64,000 nucleotides of DNA from Bradyrhizobium liaoningense (GTDB lineage Bacteria; Pseudomonadota; Alphaproteobacteria; Rhizobiales; Xanthobacteraceae), in the NCBI RefSeq assembly GCF_018130785.1, contig NZ_JAFCJT010000008.1, positions 1 to 64,000 on the forward strand, in the 5' to 3' direction. The notes below the pieces were generated by a model. That model had not been told where the DNA came from and ran no database searches. It saw only the letters and a list, made by a program, of their open reading frames with translations. Each line of letters starts with the position of its first letter. The first letter of the stretch is position 1. Below are positions 34,009 through 42,456 of this stretch, piece after piece. Made by a program: the position numbers and the translations under genes.

Positions 34009-34212
34009 AGAGCGGCCCGATCCACGGGCGGGTTCTTGCCTGACGTGACCCTCAAGCTCGAATATGTGCACGTCGATTTTGGCAGCAAACGATATGTCGA
34101 TCCGCCGATCAGCGGCGCCGTCACGCGCGACGTCAGGCTGACGGACGACATCGTCCGCGCCGGCGTCAATGTCCGGTTCAACTGGGATAGGCCTGTCGTC
34201 ACGAAGTACTAA
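34009..34212 (+). pseudogene. Outer-membrane beta-barrel (Omp25/Omp31 type) C-terminal fragment
   Basis: The frame ending at TAA 34210-34212 encodes TLKLEYVHVDFGSKRY .. VTRDVRLTDDIVRAGVNVRF ending RPVVTKY. This is the last beta-strands of an Omp25/Omp31-like porin, including the aromatic C-terminal residue needed for barrel assembly. An in-frame TAG at 34006 lies just upstream and no start or signal peptide is seen, so only the 3' end of a once larger gene remains. Family known from the C-terminal pattern; pseudogene status is inferred. Confidence 0.7.
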
Positions 34213-34224
34213 GGCTGCTGCGAG

Positions 34225-34815
34225 CTAGCCCTTCCCCTCGCGCTTGCCGTCCTCCAGTGGCACGACCGTGCCCTTGCCGCTCATCGCCGATAGCGCCTGG
34301 AGCGCCTCTTCGCAGAAATCGGCCACCATCTGCTCGTGCCGGGCACCGAGCTGAAGCAGGAGCAAATTACCGAGGTCGAGCACGCCCGACGCCGAGCCCT
34401 CCGGAAATCGCTTCTTGAGGATCCGCTCGTAATTCTCGTGCCGGTCGCGATGGTGCTCCAGCCGAGCCATCAAATCAGTGCGCATCGGCTCGATGTCGAT
34501 ACTGTCGAGCGCATGCAGCCGCACCAGGAGGTCGTCCTTGATCGAGGGCGGCGTGCTGGGCCGCGCGGCCCAGTGCCGCAGCGCTGTTCGACCCTCGGGA
34601 GTAAGCGTATAGATCAGTTTATTGGGCTTGCCGGATTGCACGACCTCGCGGCCCTGGATGTAGCCGCGGTCGCGCAGCTTGGAGAGCTCGCGGTAGATTT
34701 GCTGGTGGTCGGCCTTCCAGAAGAAGCCGATCGAGGAGTCGAACGTCTTGGCGAGCTCGTAGCCCGTCATCGGGCGTTCCGTCAGGCATGCGAGGATTGC
34801 GTCGCCCAGCGCCAT
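34225..34815 (-). CDS. PadR-family transcriptional regulator
   Basis: A 196-residue regulator: N-terminal PadR winged helix (AILACLTERPMTGYELAKTFDSSIGFFWKADHQQIYRELSKLRDRGYI) and a C-terminal helical dimerisation domain. PadR proteins are usually repressors released by phenolic or other hydrophobic ligands. It is divergent from the beta-oxidation operon, and a near-palindrome in the shared gap is the probable operator. The ligand may be an aromatic or acyl compound, unproven. Confidence 0.93.
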   Translation of the reverse strand: MALGDAILACLTERPMTGYELAKTFDSSIGFFWKADHQQIYRELSKLRDRGYIQGREVVQSGKPNKLIYTLTPEGRTALRHWAARPSTPPSIKDDLLVRLHALDSIDIEPMRTDLMARLEHHRDRHENYERILKKRFPEGSASGVLDLGNLLLLQLGARHEQMVADFCEEALQALSAMSGKGTVVPLEDGKREGKG

Positions 34816-34851
34816 GGCACCAACTCCCGTTAGAGGTCCCGACCAATTGAC

Positions 34852-34880
34852 TTGACTTTATGCGCATTGATGCATATGCG
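34852..34880 (+). promoter_or_regulatory. Candidate promoter of the PadR-controlled operon
   Basis: TTGACT (34852-34857), a 17-base spacer and TATGCG (34875-34880) face the NTF2-like gene. The -10 element sits at the centre of the palindrome at 34861-34890, as expected for a promoter blocked by PadR. Confidence 0.45.
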
Positions 34881-34890
34881 TCAATGTGCA
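34861..34890. promoter_or_regulatory. Palindromic operator between padR and the beta-oxidation operon
   Basis: Half-sites TGCGCATTGATGCAT and ATGCGTCAATGTGCA are reverse complements except for two positions. The 30-bp palindrome is centred at 34875/34876, 60 bases before the padR start and about 120 bases before the NTF2-like start. Most likely the PadR binding site. Confidence 0.65.
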
Positions 34891-34996
34891 TATGAGGTGG
34901 GCTTCAGACCCCCTGTACCAGCCCTCTGCACGACTTTGCATGGGGTTGTTTTCGAGTTTTTGCCAAGGCCTTTGATCCAAGGGAGGCACCCTGACA

Positions 34997-35383
34997 ATGA
35001 CCGGCCTCGACTCCTGGTACGGCTACATGAAGTCCCATGATCGCGCCGCGCTCTGGGACCTGCTGCATCCTGACGCCGTGTTTGAAAGCCCCGTCGTGCA
35101 CTCGCCGCAACGCGGCCGCGACATCACCTTCAAATATCTCTCCAGCGCCGAGAAGGTGCTCGGCGGTCCCGGCTTCACCTATGTCGGCGAGTGGAAAAGC
35201 GCCAACGGCGCCGTGCTCGAATTCAAGAATGTCATCGACGGCATCGAGATCAACGGCGTCGACATCATCACCTTCGACAGCGAGGGGCGCATCACCCATT
35301 TCAAGGTGATGGTGCGTCCGCTCAAGGCGATCAACATGCTGCATCGCCTGATGGCGGAGCAGCTTGCCGCCGCGCAATCCTAA
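34997..35383 (+). CDS. NTF2-like (SnoaL-type) protein
   Basis: A 128-residue protein with the NTF2-like pattern (WYGYMKSHDRAALWDLLHPDAVFESPVVHSPQRGRD, VGEWKSANGAVLEFKNVIDGIEINGVDIITFDSEGRITHFKVMVRP). Such folds bind hydrophobic ligands or act as isomerases. GGGAGG precedes the ATG. First gene of the operon with acyl-CoA dehydrogenase, thiolase and FadB-type protein, so it may bind or process an acyl intermediate. Confidence 0.88.
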   Translation: MTGLDSWYGYMKSHDRAALWDLLHPDAVFESPVVHSPQRGRDITFKYLSSAEKVLGGPGFTYVGEWKSANGAVLEFKNVIDGIEINGVDIITFDSEGRITHFKVMVRPLKAINMLHRLMAEQLAAAQS

Positions 35384-35423
35384 GCCAACATCATCACTTC
35401 AGACCGCCTGCCGGGAGACCACC

Positions 35424-37214
35424 ATGCCGATCTATAAAGCCCCCGTCGAAGACGTGAACTTCCTGCTCAATGACGTCTTCCAGATCGACCGCTACGACAA
35501 TCTGGCCGGCTTCTCCGATGCGTCGAGCGACGTGCGCGAAGCCATTCTCGGCGAAGCCGCGAAGCTTGCGGAAGAAGTGCTGCAGCCGCTCAACCGCGTC
35601 GGCGATCTCGAAGGTTGCAAGCGCGCCGATGACGGCAGCGTCACCACGCCGAAGGGTTTCAAGGACGCGTTCAAGCAGGTCGCCGAAGGCGGCTGGCTCG
35701 GTCTGTCGGCGCCGACCGAGTTCGGCGGCCAGGGCCTGCCGGTGACGCTCTCGCAGGCGGTCAACGAATTCCAGATCTCCGCCAACATGGCGTTCTCGAT
35801 GTATGGCGGCCTCACCATGGGCGCGACCGCCGCGCTGATCGTGCACGGCTCGCCCGAGCAGAAGCAGACCTACGTGCCGAAGATGGTGGCGGGCGAGTGG
35901 ACCGGCACCATGAACCTGACCGAGCCGCATTGCGGCACCGATCTCGGCATGCTCCGCACCAAGGCGGTCCGCCAGCCCGACGGCAGCTTCAAGATCACCG
36001 GCACGAAGATCTTCATCTCGGCCGGTGAGCATGACCTCGCCCCCAACATCATCCACCTCGTGCTCGCCCGCATCGAGGGCGCACCGGCCGGCATCAAGGG
36101 CGTGTCGCTGTTCGTGGTGCCGAAGTTCCTCGTCAATGCCGACGGTTCGGTCGGCGCGCGCAACGGCGTGGTCTGCGGCTCGATCGAGCACAAGATGGGC
36201 ATTCACGGCAATTCCACCTGCGTGATGAACTACGACAGCGCCACCGGCTGGCTGATCGGCGAAGAAAACAAGGGCATGCAGGGCATGTTCGTGATGATGA
36301 ACGAGGCTCGCCTCGGCGTCGCCGTGCAGGGCCTCGCGCAGTCCGAGGTCGCCTATCAGAACGCGGTCGCCTATGCCCGCGAGCGCATCCAGGGCCGCTC
36401 GCTGACCGGCGCCAAGGCGCCGGACAAGCAGGCCGACCCGATCATCGTGCATCCCGACGTCCGCCGCACGCTGCTCTCGATCCGTGCCTTCAACGAAGCC
36501 GCTCGCGCCTTCGTGATGTGGACCGCGCTGAAGAGCGACGTTGCCCACCGCTCGGAGGATCCGAAGGACCGCCAGGCCGCCGACGACCACATGGGCCTGA
36601 TGACGCCGGTGCTGAAGGGCTTCCTCACCGATTACGGCTTCGCCAACGCGGTGCAGGCGCAACAGATGTATGGCGGCCACGGCTACATCGCCGAGCAGGG
36701 CATGGAGCAGTTCGTGCGCGATGCGCGTATCGCCATGATCTATGAAGGCGCCAACGGCATCCAGGCGCTCGACCTCGTCGGCCGCAAGCTGCCGCGCGAC
36801 GGCGGCCGCGCCATCATGGCCTTCTTCGGCGAGGTCATGGCCTTCGCCAAGGAGAACGGCGGCGACGAGGCGCTCAAGCCCTTCATCGCGCCGCTCTCGG
36901 CCTCGCTCGGCCATCTCCAGCAGGCCACGACCTGGCTGATGCAGAACGCGATGGCGAAGCCGGACAATGCCGGCGCCGCCGCAACGGATTACCTGCATCT
37001 CTTCGGCTTCGTCGCGCTCGGCTACATGTGGGCGAAGATGGCCAAGGTGACACAGGCCAAGATTGCCGAGACCGGAGCGACGCCCTATCTCTCGACCAAG
37101 CTCGTCACCGGCCGCTTCTTCATGGAGCGCATGCTGCCGGAGACCGCCGCCAATCTCGCCCGCATCCAGTCCGGCTCCGCCACCATCATGGAATTGCCGG
37201 CGGAAGCGTTCTGA
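35424..37214 (+). CDS. Acyl-CoA dehydrogenase (DmdC/FadE-like, long form)
   Basis: A 596-residue flavoenzyme with N-terminal ACAD_N extension (MPIYKAPVEDVNFLLNDVF), the central fold with TEPHCGTDLGMLRTKA and GTKIFISAGEHD, the C-terminal helical domain with QMYGGHGYIAEQGMEQFVRDARIAMIYEGANGIQALDLVGRKL, and an extra C-terminal domain. The catalytic glutamate is expected in IYEGANGIQ. It oxidises acyl-CoA to 2-enoyl-CoA in beta-oxidation. GGGAGA precedes the ATG. Confidence 0.95.
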   Translation: MPIYKAPVEDVNFLLNDVFQIDRYDNLAGFSDASSDVREAILGEAAKLAEEVLQPLNRVGDLEGCKRADDGSVTTPKGFKDAFKQVAEGGWLGLSAPTEFGGQGLPVTLSQAVNEFQISANMAFSMYGGLTMGATAALIVHGSPEQKQTYVPKMVAGEWTGTMNLTEPHCGTDLGMLRTKAVRQPDGSFKITGTKIFISAGEHDLAPNIIHLVLARIEGAPAGIKGVSLFVVPKFLVNADGSVGARNGVVCGSIEHKMGIHGNSTCVMNYDSATGWLIGEENKGMQGMFVMMNEARLGVAVQGLAQSEVAYQNAVAYARERIQGRSLTGAKAPDKQADPIIVHPDVRRTLLSIRAFNEAARAFVMWTALKSDVAHRSEDPKDRQAADDHMGLMTPVLKGFLTDYGFANAVQAQQMYGGHGYIAEQGMEQFVRDARIAMIYEGANGIQALDLVGRKLPRDGGRAIMAFFGEVMAFAKENGGDEALKPFIAPLSASLGHLQQATTWLMQNAMAKPDNAGAAATDYLHLFGFVALGYMWAKMAKVTQAKIAETGATPYLSTKLVTGRFFMERMLPETAANLARIQSGSATIMELPAEAF

Positions 37215-37284
37215 GGAGTTTCACGTCAACAACAATTCCGATCGCGCGGCGGTCGTAACCAATAACTGCAATCAGGAGGCTCCC

Positions 37285-38493
37285 ATGGCAGATGCCTATA
37301 TCTACGACCACGTCCGAACCCCGCGCGGCCGCGGCAAGGCGGACGGCGCGCTGCACGAGGTGACGGCGCTCGCGCTCGCCACCGTGCCGCTGAAGGCGCT
37401 GAAGGACCGCAACAACCTGCCGGAAGATTCCGTCGACGACGTCGTGCTCGGCGTGGTCGACCCCGTCGGCGAAGCCGGCAGCGACATCGCGCGCTTCGCC
37501 GCGCTCAAGGCAGGTCTCGGCGAAGCCGTGCCCGGCGTGCAGATCAGCCGCTTCTGTGCCTCCGGCCTCGACGCCGTGAACTTTGCGGCAGCCCAGGTGA
37601 TGAGCGGCCAGCATGAGCTGGTGATCGGTGGCGGCGCCGAATCCATGAGCCGCGTCGGCATCGGCGCCTCCGGCGGCGCCTGGCCGATGGACCCGTCGAT
37701 GGCGGTGCCGGCCTACTTCATGCCGCAGGGCGTCTCGGCCGACCTGATCGCCACGAAGTACGGCTTCTCGCGCGACGACGTCGACGCCTATGCCGTGCAG
37801 AGCCAGCAGCGCGCCGGCAAGGCCTGGGACGAGGGCCGCTTCAACAAGTCCGTCGTGCCCGTGAAGGACATCAACGGCCTCACCATCCTCGCCAAGGACG
37901 AGCACATGCGTCCCTCGACGACGATGCAGTCGCTGGCACAGCTCCAGCCGTCGTTCACGATGATTGCGCAGATGGGCGGCTTCGACGGCGTCGCCGTGCA
38001 GTCGCACCCGGAAATCGAGCGCGTGAACTACGTGCACCACGCCGGCAATTCGTCGGGCATCGTCGACGGCGCCGGCGCCGTGCTGCTCGGCAGCAGGGAG
38101 GCGGGTGCGAAATACGGCCTGAAGCCGCGCGCCAAGATCCGCGCGTTCGCGAATGTCGGCTCCGAGCCCGCGATGATGCTGACCGGTCCGGTCGACGTCA
38201 CCGAAAAACTGTTCGCGCGCTCGGGCATGAAGAAGTCGGACATCGACCTGTTCGAGCTCAACGAGGCGTTTGCCTCGGTGGTGCTGCGCTACATCCAGGC
38301 CTTCGACATCGACAACGCCAAGATCAACGTCAATGGCGGCGCGATCGCGCTCGGCCATCCGCTTGGCGCGACCGGCGCGATGATCCTCGGCACCGTGCTC
38401 GACGAGCTCGAGCGCACCAACAAGTCGACCGCCCTTGTGACGCTGTGCATCGGCGGCGGCATGGGCACCGCGACCATCATCGAGCGCGTGTAA
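37285..38493 (+). CDS. fadA: Acetyl-CoA C-acyltransferase (thiolase)
   Basis: A 402-residue thiolase: nucleophilic cysteine in QISRFCASGLDAVNFAAAQV, GGGAESMSRVGIG, NVNGGAIALGHPLGATGA with the catalytic histidine, and the second cysteine in VTLCIGGGMGTATIIE. It cleaves 3-ketoacyl-CoA. AGGAGG precedes the ATG. The gene starts 70 bases after the dehydrogenase and 18 bases before the FadB-type gene. Confidence 0.95.
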   Translation: MADAYIYDHVRTPRGRGKADGALHEVTALALATVPLKALKDRNNLPEDSVDDVVLGVVDPVGEAGSDIARFAALKAGLGEAVPGVQISRFCASGLDAVNFAAAQVMSGQHELVIGGGAESMSRVGIGASGGAWPMDPSMAVPAYFMPQGVSADLIATKYGFSRDDVDAYAVQSQQRAGKAWDEGRFNKSVVPVKDINGLTILAKDEHMRPSTTMQSLAQLQPSFTMIAQMGGFDGVAVQSHPEIERVNYVHHAGNSSGIVDGAGAVLLGSREAGAKYGLKPRAKIRAFANVGSEPAMMLTGPVDVTEKLFARSGMKKSDIDLFELNEAFASVVLRYIQAFDIDNAKINVNGGAIALGHPLGATGAMILGTVLDELERTNKSTALVTLCIGGGMGTATIIERV

Positions 38494-38511
38494 GGATAGG
38501 GAGCAACCAAC

Positions 38512-40728
38512 ATGGCTTACAAGAATTTCAAGGTTGAGACCGATTCCGACGGCATCGCGCTCGTCACCTGGGACATCCCGGGCCGTTCGATGAACGTGCT
38601 CGACGAAACCTCGACCAGCGAGCTCGATGCGATCGTCAAGGAAACCACGGCCGACGCCGCGGTGAAGGGCGTCGTCATCACCTCCGCCAAGGAAGCGTTC
38701 TGCGCCGGCGCCGACCTGTCCATGCTCGAAGGCATGAACCAGGCCTACGCCAAGGTCTTGCAGGAGCAGGACGAGACCGCGGCGAACCAGATGTTGTTCG
38801 AGCAGAGCCGGCGCTTCTCGCTGGTGCTGCGCTCGATCGAAACATCAGGCAAGCCGTGGGCGGCCGCGATCAACGGCCTCGCGCTCGGCGGCGGTTTCGA
38901 GATCACGCTGTGCTGCCACTATCGTGTTGCAGCCGAGAATCCCAAGACCCGCCTCGGCCTGCCCGAGGTCAAGGTCGGCCTGTTCCCCGGCGCCGGCGGC
39001 ACGCAGCGCGTGCCGCGCCTGGTGCCACCGCAGGACGCGATGACCATCTTGCTCAAGGGCGATCCGGTCACGGTCGAGAAAGCCAAGGCGCTGAACCTCA
39101 TTCACGCCATCGTTCCCGCGGCCGATCTCGTCAAGGCGGCGAAGGACTGGATCAAGGGTGGCGGCAAGGCCGTCGCGCCCTGGGACGAGAAGGGTTTCAA
39201 GCTGCCCGGCGGTCCGGTGTTCTCCAAGGCCGGCATGATGATGTTCCCGGCCGGCAATGCGATCTATCGCCGCGAGACCTACGACAACTATCCGGCTGCG
39301 CGCGCGATCATGAGCTGCGTCTATGAAGGCCTGCAGTTGCCGATCGACGCCGCGCTGCGCGTCGAATCGCGCTACTTCACCTCGGTGCTACGTTCGAAGG
39401 AAGCAGCCGCGATGATCCGCAGCCTGTTCCTGTCGATGCAGGAGCTGAACAAGGGTGCGCGCCGTCCGAAGGACGTAGCTCCGACCAAGGTGAAGAAGAT
39501 CGCCGTGATCGGCGCCGGCTTCATGGGTGCGAGCGTCGGCTACGTATCCGCGCGTGCCGGCCTCGACGTCGTCCTGATCGATCGCGACCAGGAGAGCGCC
39601 GACAAGGGCAAGGCGCATGCGCAGAAGGTGATCGAGGAGCAGATCAAGAAGGGCCGGGCCAAGCCCGGTGACGCCGATGCGTTGCTCGCGCGCATTACGC
39701 CGACTGCCGATTATGCTGCACTCAAGGACGTCGACCTTGTCATCGAGGCCGTATTCGAGGATCGCAAGGTCAAGGCTGATACCTTCGCCAGGGCGCAGGA
39801 GCATATGAAGCCGGACGTGATCTTCGCGTCGAACACCTCGACGCTGCCGATCACTTCGCTGGCCGAGAGCTTCAAGGAGCAAGGCAAGTTCGTCGGCATC
39901 CACTTCTTCTCGCCGGTCGAGAAGATGATGCTGGTCGAGATCATCAAGGGCAAGAACACCGGCGACCTCGCGCTTGCGACCGCGCTCGATTACGTCCGGC
40001 AGATCGGCAAGACGCCGATCGTGGTCAACGACAGCCGCGGCTTCTTCGCCAATCGCTGCGTCGGCCGTTACGTCGCCGAAGGCAACGAGATGTTCCTCGA
40101 AGGCATCCCGCCGGCGATGATCGAGAACTGCGCCAAGATGGCCGGCATGCCGGTCGGCCCGCTCTCGCTCTCCGACGAAGTCGCGCTCGACCTCGGCCTC
40201 AAGATCATGAAGGCCACGGAAGCCGATCTCGGCCCCAACGCCATCAACCCCGATCAGAAGAAGCTGATGGTGGAGATGGTCGAGAACCAGGGCCGTCTCG
40301 GCCGCAAGAACAGCAAGGGCTTCTACGACTACCCGGAGAAGGGCAAGGGCCAGAAGAGCCTGTGGCCGGGTCTCTCCGCGCTCCAGCCGAAGCAGCTCGA
40401 TCCTGACACGCTCGACATCGAGGAACTGAAGCAGCGTTTCCTTGTGGTGCAGGCGGTGGAGGCCGCGCGCACGGTGGAGGATCACGTCATCACCGATCCG
40501 CGCGAAGCGGATGTCGGCTCGATCCTCGGCTTCGGCTTTGCGCCGTTCACCGGCGGCACGCTGTCCTACATCGACTTCATGGGCGCGAAGAAGTTCGTCG
40601 AGCTCTGCCACAAGCTGGAGGCGAAGTACGGCTCGCGCTTCACCCCGCCGAAGCTTCTCGAGGAGATGGCAGCGAAGGGAGAAACCTTCTACGGCCGCTT
40701 CGCGCCGAAGAAGGCGGCTGCTGCCTGA
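38512..40728 (+). CDS. fadJ: 3-hydroxyacyl-CoA dehydrogenase / enoyl-CoA hydratase (FadB/FadJ type)
   Basis: A 738-residue bifunctional enzyme. The N-terminal crotonase half has ITSAKEAFCAGADLSMLEGM and INGLALGGGFEITLCCHYR; the Rossmann half has IAVIGAGFMGASVGYVSARAGLDVVLIDRD and FFSPVEKMMLVEIIKG, followed by the C-terminal helical domains. It performs hydration and oxidation steps, passing product to the thiolase encoded just upstream. A terminator follows; it is the last gene of the PadR-linked operon. Confidence 0.95.
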   Translation: MAYKNFKVETDSDGIALVTWDIPGRSMNVLDETSTSELDAIVKETTADAAVKGVVITSAKEAFCAGADLSMLEGMNQAYAKVLQEQDETAANQMLFEQSRRFSLVLRSIETSGKPWAAAINGLALGGGFEITLCCHYRVAAENPKTRLGLPEVKVGLFPGAGGTQRVPRLVPPQDAMTILLKGDPVTVEKAKALNLIHAIVPAADLVKAAKDWIKGGGKAVAPWDEKGFKLPGGPVFSKAGMMMFPAGNAIYRRETYDNYPAARAIMSCVYEGLQLPIDAALRVESRYFTSVLRSKEAAAMIRSLFLSMQELNKGARRPKDVAPTKVKKIAVIGAGFMGASVGYVSARAGLDVVLIDRDQESADKGKAHAQKVIEEQIKKGRAKPGDADALLARITPTADYAALKDVDLVIEAVFEDRKVKADTFARAQEHMKPDVIFASNTSTLPITSLAESFKEQGKFVGIHFFSPVEKMMLVEIIKGKNTGDLALATALDYVRQIGKTPIVVNDSRGFFANRCVGRYVAEGNEMFLEGIPPAMIENCAKMAGMPVGPLSLSDEVALDLGLKIMKATEADLGPNAINPDQKKLMVEMVENQGRLGRKNSKGFYDYPEKGKGQKSLWPGLSALQPKQLDPDTLDIEELKQRFLVVQAVEAARTVEDHVITDPREADVGSILGFGFAPFTGGTLSYIDFMGAKKFVELCHKLEAKYGSRFTPPKLLEEMAAKGETFYGRFAPKKAAAA

Positions 40729-40749
40729 TCATCTAAAGCCGCTTGAGAA

Positions 40750-40783
40750 CAAAAGGCCGGATCATCGATCCGGCCTTTTTTAT
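40750..40783 (+). terminator. Intrinsic terminator of the beta-oxidation operon
   Basis: AAAGGCCGGATC pairs with GATCCGGCCTTT around an ATC loop, followed by TTTATTTT. The same stem recurs at 41667-41692. Confidence 0.88.
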
Positions 40784-41033
40784 TTTCCAGGCAACGTCAT
40801 CACGGTTGCGTCAGAATGTTCCCGGGTTGTGGAACCGATCACAAAACCCGGGTAGGAACCGTGTCAGAGTCCCCGCTGCCGTGCTGTCGCGCAATTGTCA
40901 TAGGCGCGCCAAAGCGGCGCCGTTCTTTTGCTCGGCCCTGGCACTAGTCTTGCTCGGGGTCAGGGGCACGAACCCGATCGGGACACTTGCCGAGCCATCG
41001 GCAAATTGAAGACGAAATAAGAAAGTATCCCTG

Positions 41034-41252
41034 ATGAACTCTTTGGTGCTGCGGAGGACCGCGCTCGGTCGCGATCTCACCGCGAGATATGCTGTTGGCC
41101 CCGCAACTGGTCGCCTCTCACCGCAACAGAAGCCGGCGCGCCGGCGCCGAAAGGGGCCGGTGTTTTGGGCCGCTTTGGCGTTACTTGTGCTGGCGGCGGA
41201 TTTTCTGCTGGCTTCCCTCGCCTGGCTCGCCGTCGACTTCGTCATGGGATGA
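41034..41252 (+). CDS. Small single-helix membrane protein (tentative)
   Basis: A 72-residue reading frame with a basic middle (KPARRRRKGP) and one strong membrane helix (VFWAALALLVLAADFLLASLAWLAVDF). No ribosome site of quality is seen. Its last 72 bases overlap the end of the opposite-strand membrane gene. I do not recognise it; it may be real or an accidental frame. Confidence 0.35.
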   Translation: MNSLVLRRTALGRDLTARYAVGPATGRLSPQQKPARRRRKGPVFWAALALLVLAADFLLASLAWLAVDFVMG

Positions 41253-41489
41253 GATCTCACGCGCATGCAGCAGATAGGCCGCCGCGAGGTAGGCGAGCTG
41301 GCAGACGGCAAGACAGATGGCGATGACGGTCACACCCGCCATCATGCCGAATTCGTAAGCGCGAAGAATTATCGCCGAGAACACTGCGATTGCCGGCGCG
41401 ATCAATACCAGCGCCCAGATCCTGAAACGGTAACCTGTCGCTATTCCCACCAACGCACTTGCGACGATCAGGACGAAGGCAATCGTCAA
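41181..41489 (-). CDS. Small membrane protein, three predicted helices
   Basis: About 102 residues, starting at the TTG at 41489 (GGAG 7 bases upstream; a TTG at 41513 is the alternative). Three hydrophobic segments (TIAFVLIVASALVGIATGYRF, IWALVLIAPAIAVFSAIILRAYEF and AGVTVIAICLAVCQLAYLAAAYLL) are followed by a hydrophilic tail HAREISSHDEVDGEPGEGS. Unknown function. The tail overlaps the tentative plus-strand gene. Confidence 0.6.
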   Translation of the reverse strand: MTIAFVLIVASALVGIATGYRFRIWALVLIAPAIAVFSAIILRAYEFGMMAGVTVIAICLAVCQLAYLAAAYLLHAREISSHDEVDGEPGEGSQQKIRRQHK

Positions 41490-41663
41490 GTTCGACTCCG
41501 ATGAAAAGTACAAATAATCCTCTACAATTCCGCCAAGCTCGCGCGCTTTACGGGTACTGACAAGACAGCACTACTTACATTTGGCGAACAGTAGTTCATA
41601 AGTCTAATTTAGGTACGATGATCCGGCGAAATGGGTTCGCGCCCACCCTGCCCGGGCAGAATA

Positions 41664-41695
41664 AAGAAGGCCGGATCGTCGATCCGGCCTTTCGC
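41664..41695 (-). terminator. Intrinsic terminator downstream of the GST gene
   Basis: AAGGCCGGATC and GATCCGGCCTT (41667-41677, 41681-41691) with a GTC loop; on the minus strand it is followed by CTTTATTCT. It lies 20 bases after the GST stop and shares its stem with the terminator at 40750. Confidence 0.7.
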
Positions 41696-41715
41696 TCGTT
41701 GCGTCCTGCGAGTGC

Positions 41716-42330
41716 TTACTTCGCCTGCGCCAAGCCTTCCTTATTCAACGCTTCCTGCACCTGCGGCCGCGCCGCGACGCGGCTCTTGTAAGCGGTCAGG
41801 TTCGGCATCGCCGAGAGGTCGAACTTCATCCGGTCGCCCCAGGTCAGCATCGTGAAGAGATAGCCGTCGGCCACCGTGAACTGCTTGCCCATAAGGTAGT
41901 CGCGGCCGGCGAGCTGGCTGTCGATGTATTTCAGCTTGCCCATGACGCGATCCTTGAAGAAGGCCTTGGCCTCGTCGTTCAGCGCCGGTGCGAACAGCGG
42001 GCCGAAGCTCTTGTGCACCTCCGAGGTGAGGAAGTTCAGCCATTCGAGCAGCTTGTAGCGCTCCGAGCTGCCGTGGGCGGGCGCCAGCGCCTTGGCGGAA
42101 GCCTGGTCGGCGATCATCTGGACAATGACCGGACCTTCGGTCACGATCTCACCGCTGTCGAGGGCCAGCGCAGGGACCTGGCCCTTGGGATTCAGCTTCA
42201 GATAATCCTCACCATTTTCGAGCTTCTTGGCCCGGATATCGACCTTGACCAGCTCATAGGGCAGGCCGGCTTCCAGGAGCGCGATGTGGGGGGACAGGGA
42301 GCAGGCGCCGGGCGAGTAATAGAGTTTCAT
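41716..42330 (-). CDS. Glutathione S-transferase (beta-class like)
   Basis: A 204-residue GST. The thioredoxin-fold domain begins MKLYYSPGACSLSPHIALLEAGLPYELVKVD, with the beta-class cysteine in GACSLSPH, LNPKGQVPALALDSGEIVTEGPVIVQMIAD for glutathione binding, and an all-helical C-terminal domain including MGKQFTVADGYLFTMLTW. It conjugates or reduces electrophiles with glutathione, matching gshA nearby. It is divergent from a MarR regulator with a shared inverted repeat in the gap. Confidence 0.95.
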   Translation of the reverse strand: MKLYYSPGACSLSPHIALLEAGLPYELVKVDIRAKKLENGEDYLKLNPKGQVPALALDSGEIVTEGPVIVQMIADQASAKALAPAHGSSERYKLLEWLNFLTSEVHKSFGPLFAPALNDEAKAFFKDRVMGKLKYIDSQLAGRDYLMGKQFTVADGYLFTMLTWGDRMKFDLSAMPNLTAYKSRVAARPQVQEALNKEGLAQAK

Positions 42331-42377
42331 GGAATTTCCTCCTCTTGACGCTTGGTTAGGGCGAAAGAACGACTACA

Positions 42378-42415
42378 TGCGCCTGCATCCAATAGTCAAG
42401 ATTGATGCAGGTGCA
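42378..42415. promoter_or_regulatory. Operator-like inverted repeat between gst and marR
   Basis: TGCGCCTGCATC (42378-42389) and GATGCAGGTGCA (42404-42415) are reverse complements with one mismatch, separated by 14 bases. The gap serves both the GST and MarR promoters, so MarR binding here would co-regulate both. Confidence 0.6.
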
Positions 42416-42456
42416 TCGAGTGCGGTAAGAGACGGACGACGAGCTTGAGCGGGACC

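Noticed and set aside
40816..40860. Hairpin with CCCGGGTT/AACCCGGG as a riboswitch
   Set aside because: It is a simple inverted repeat without a recognisable ligand-binding core and it precedes no clear metabolic gene.
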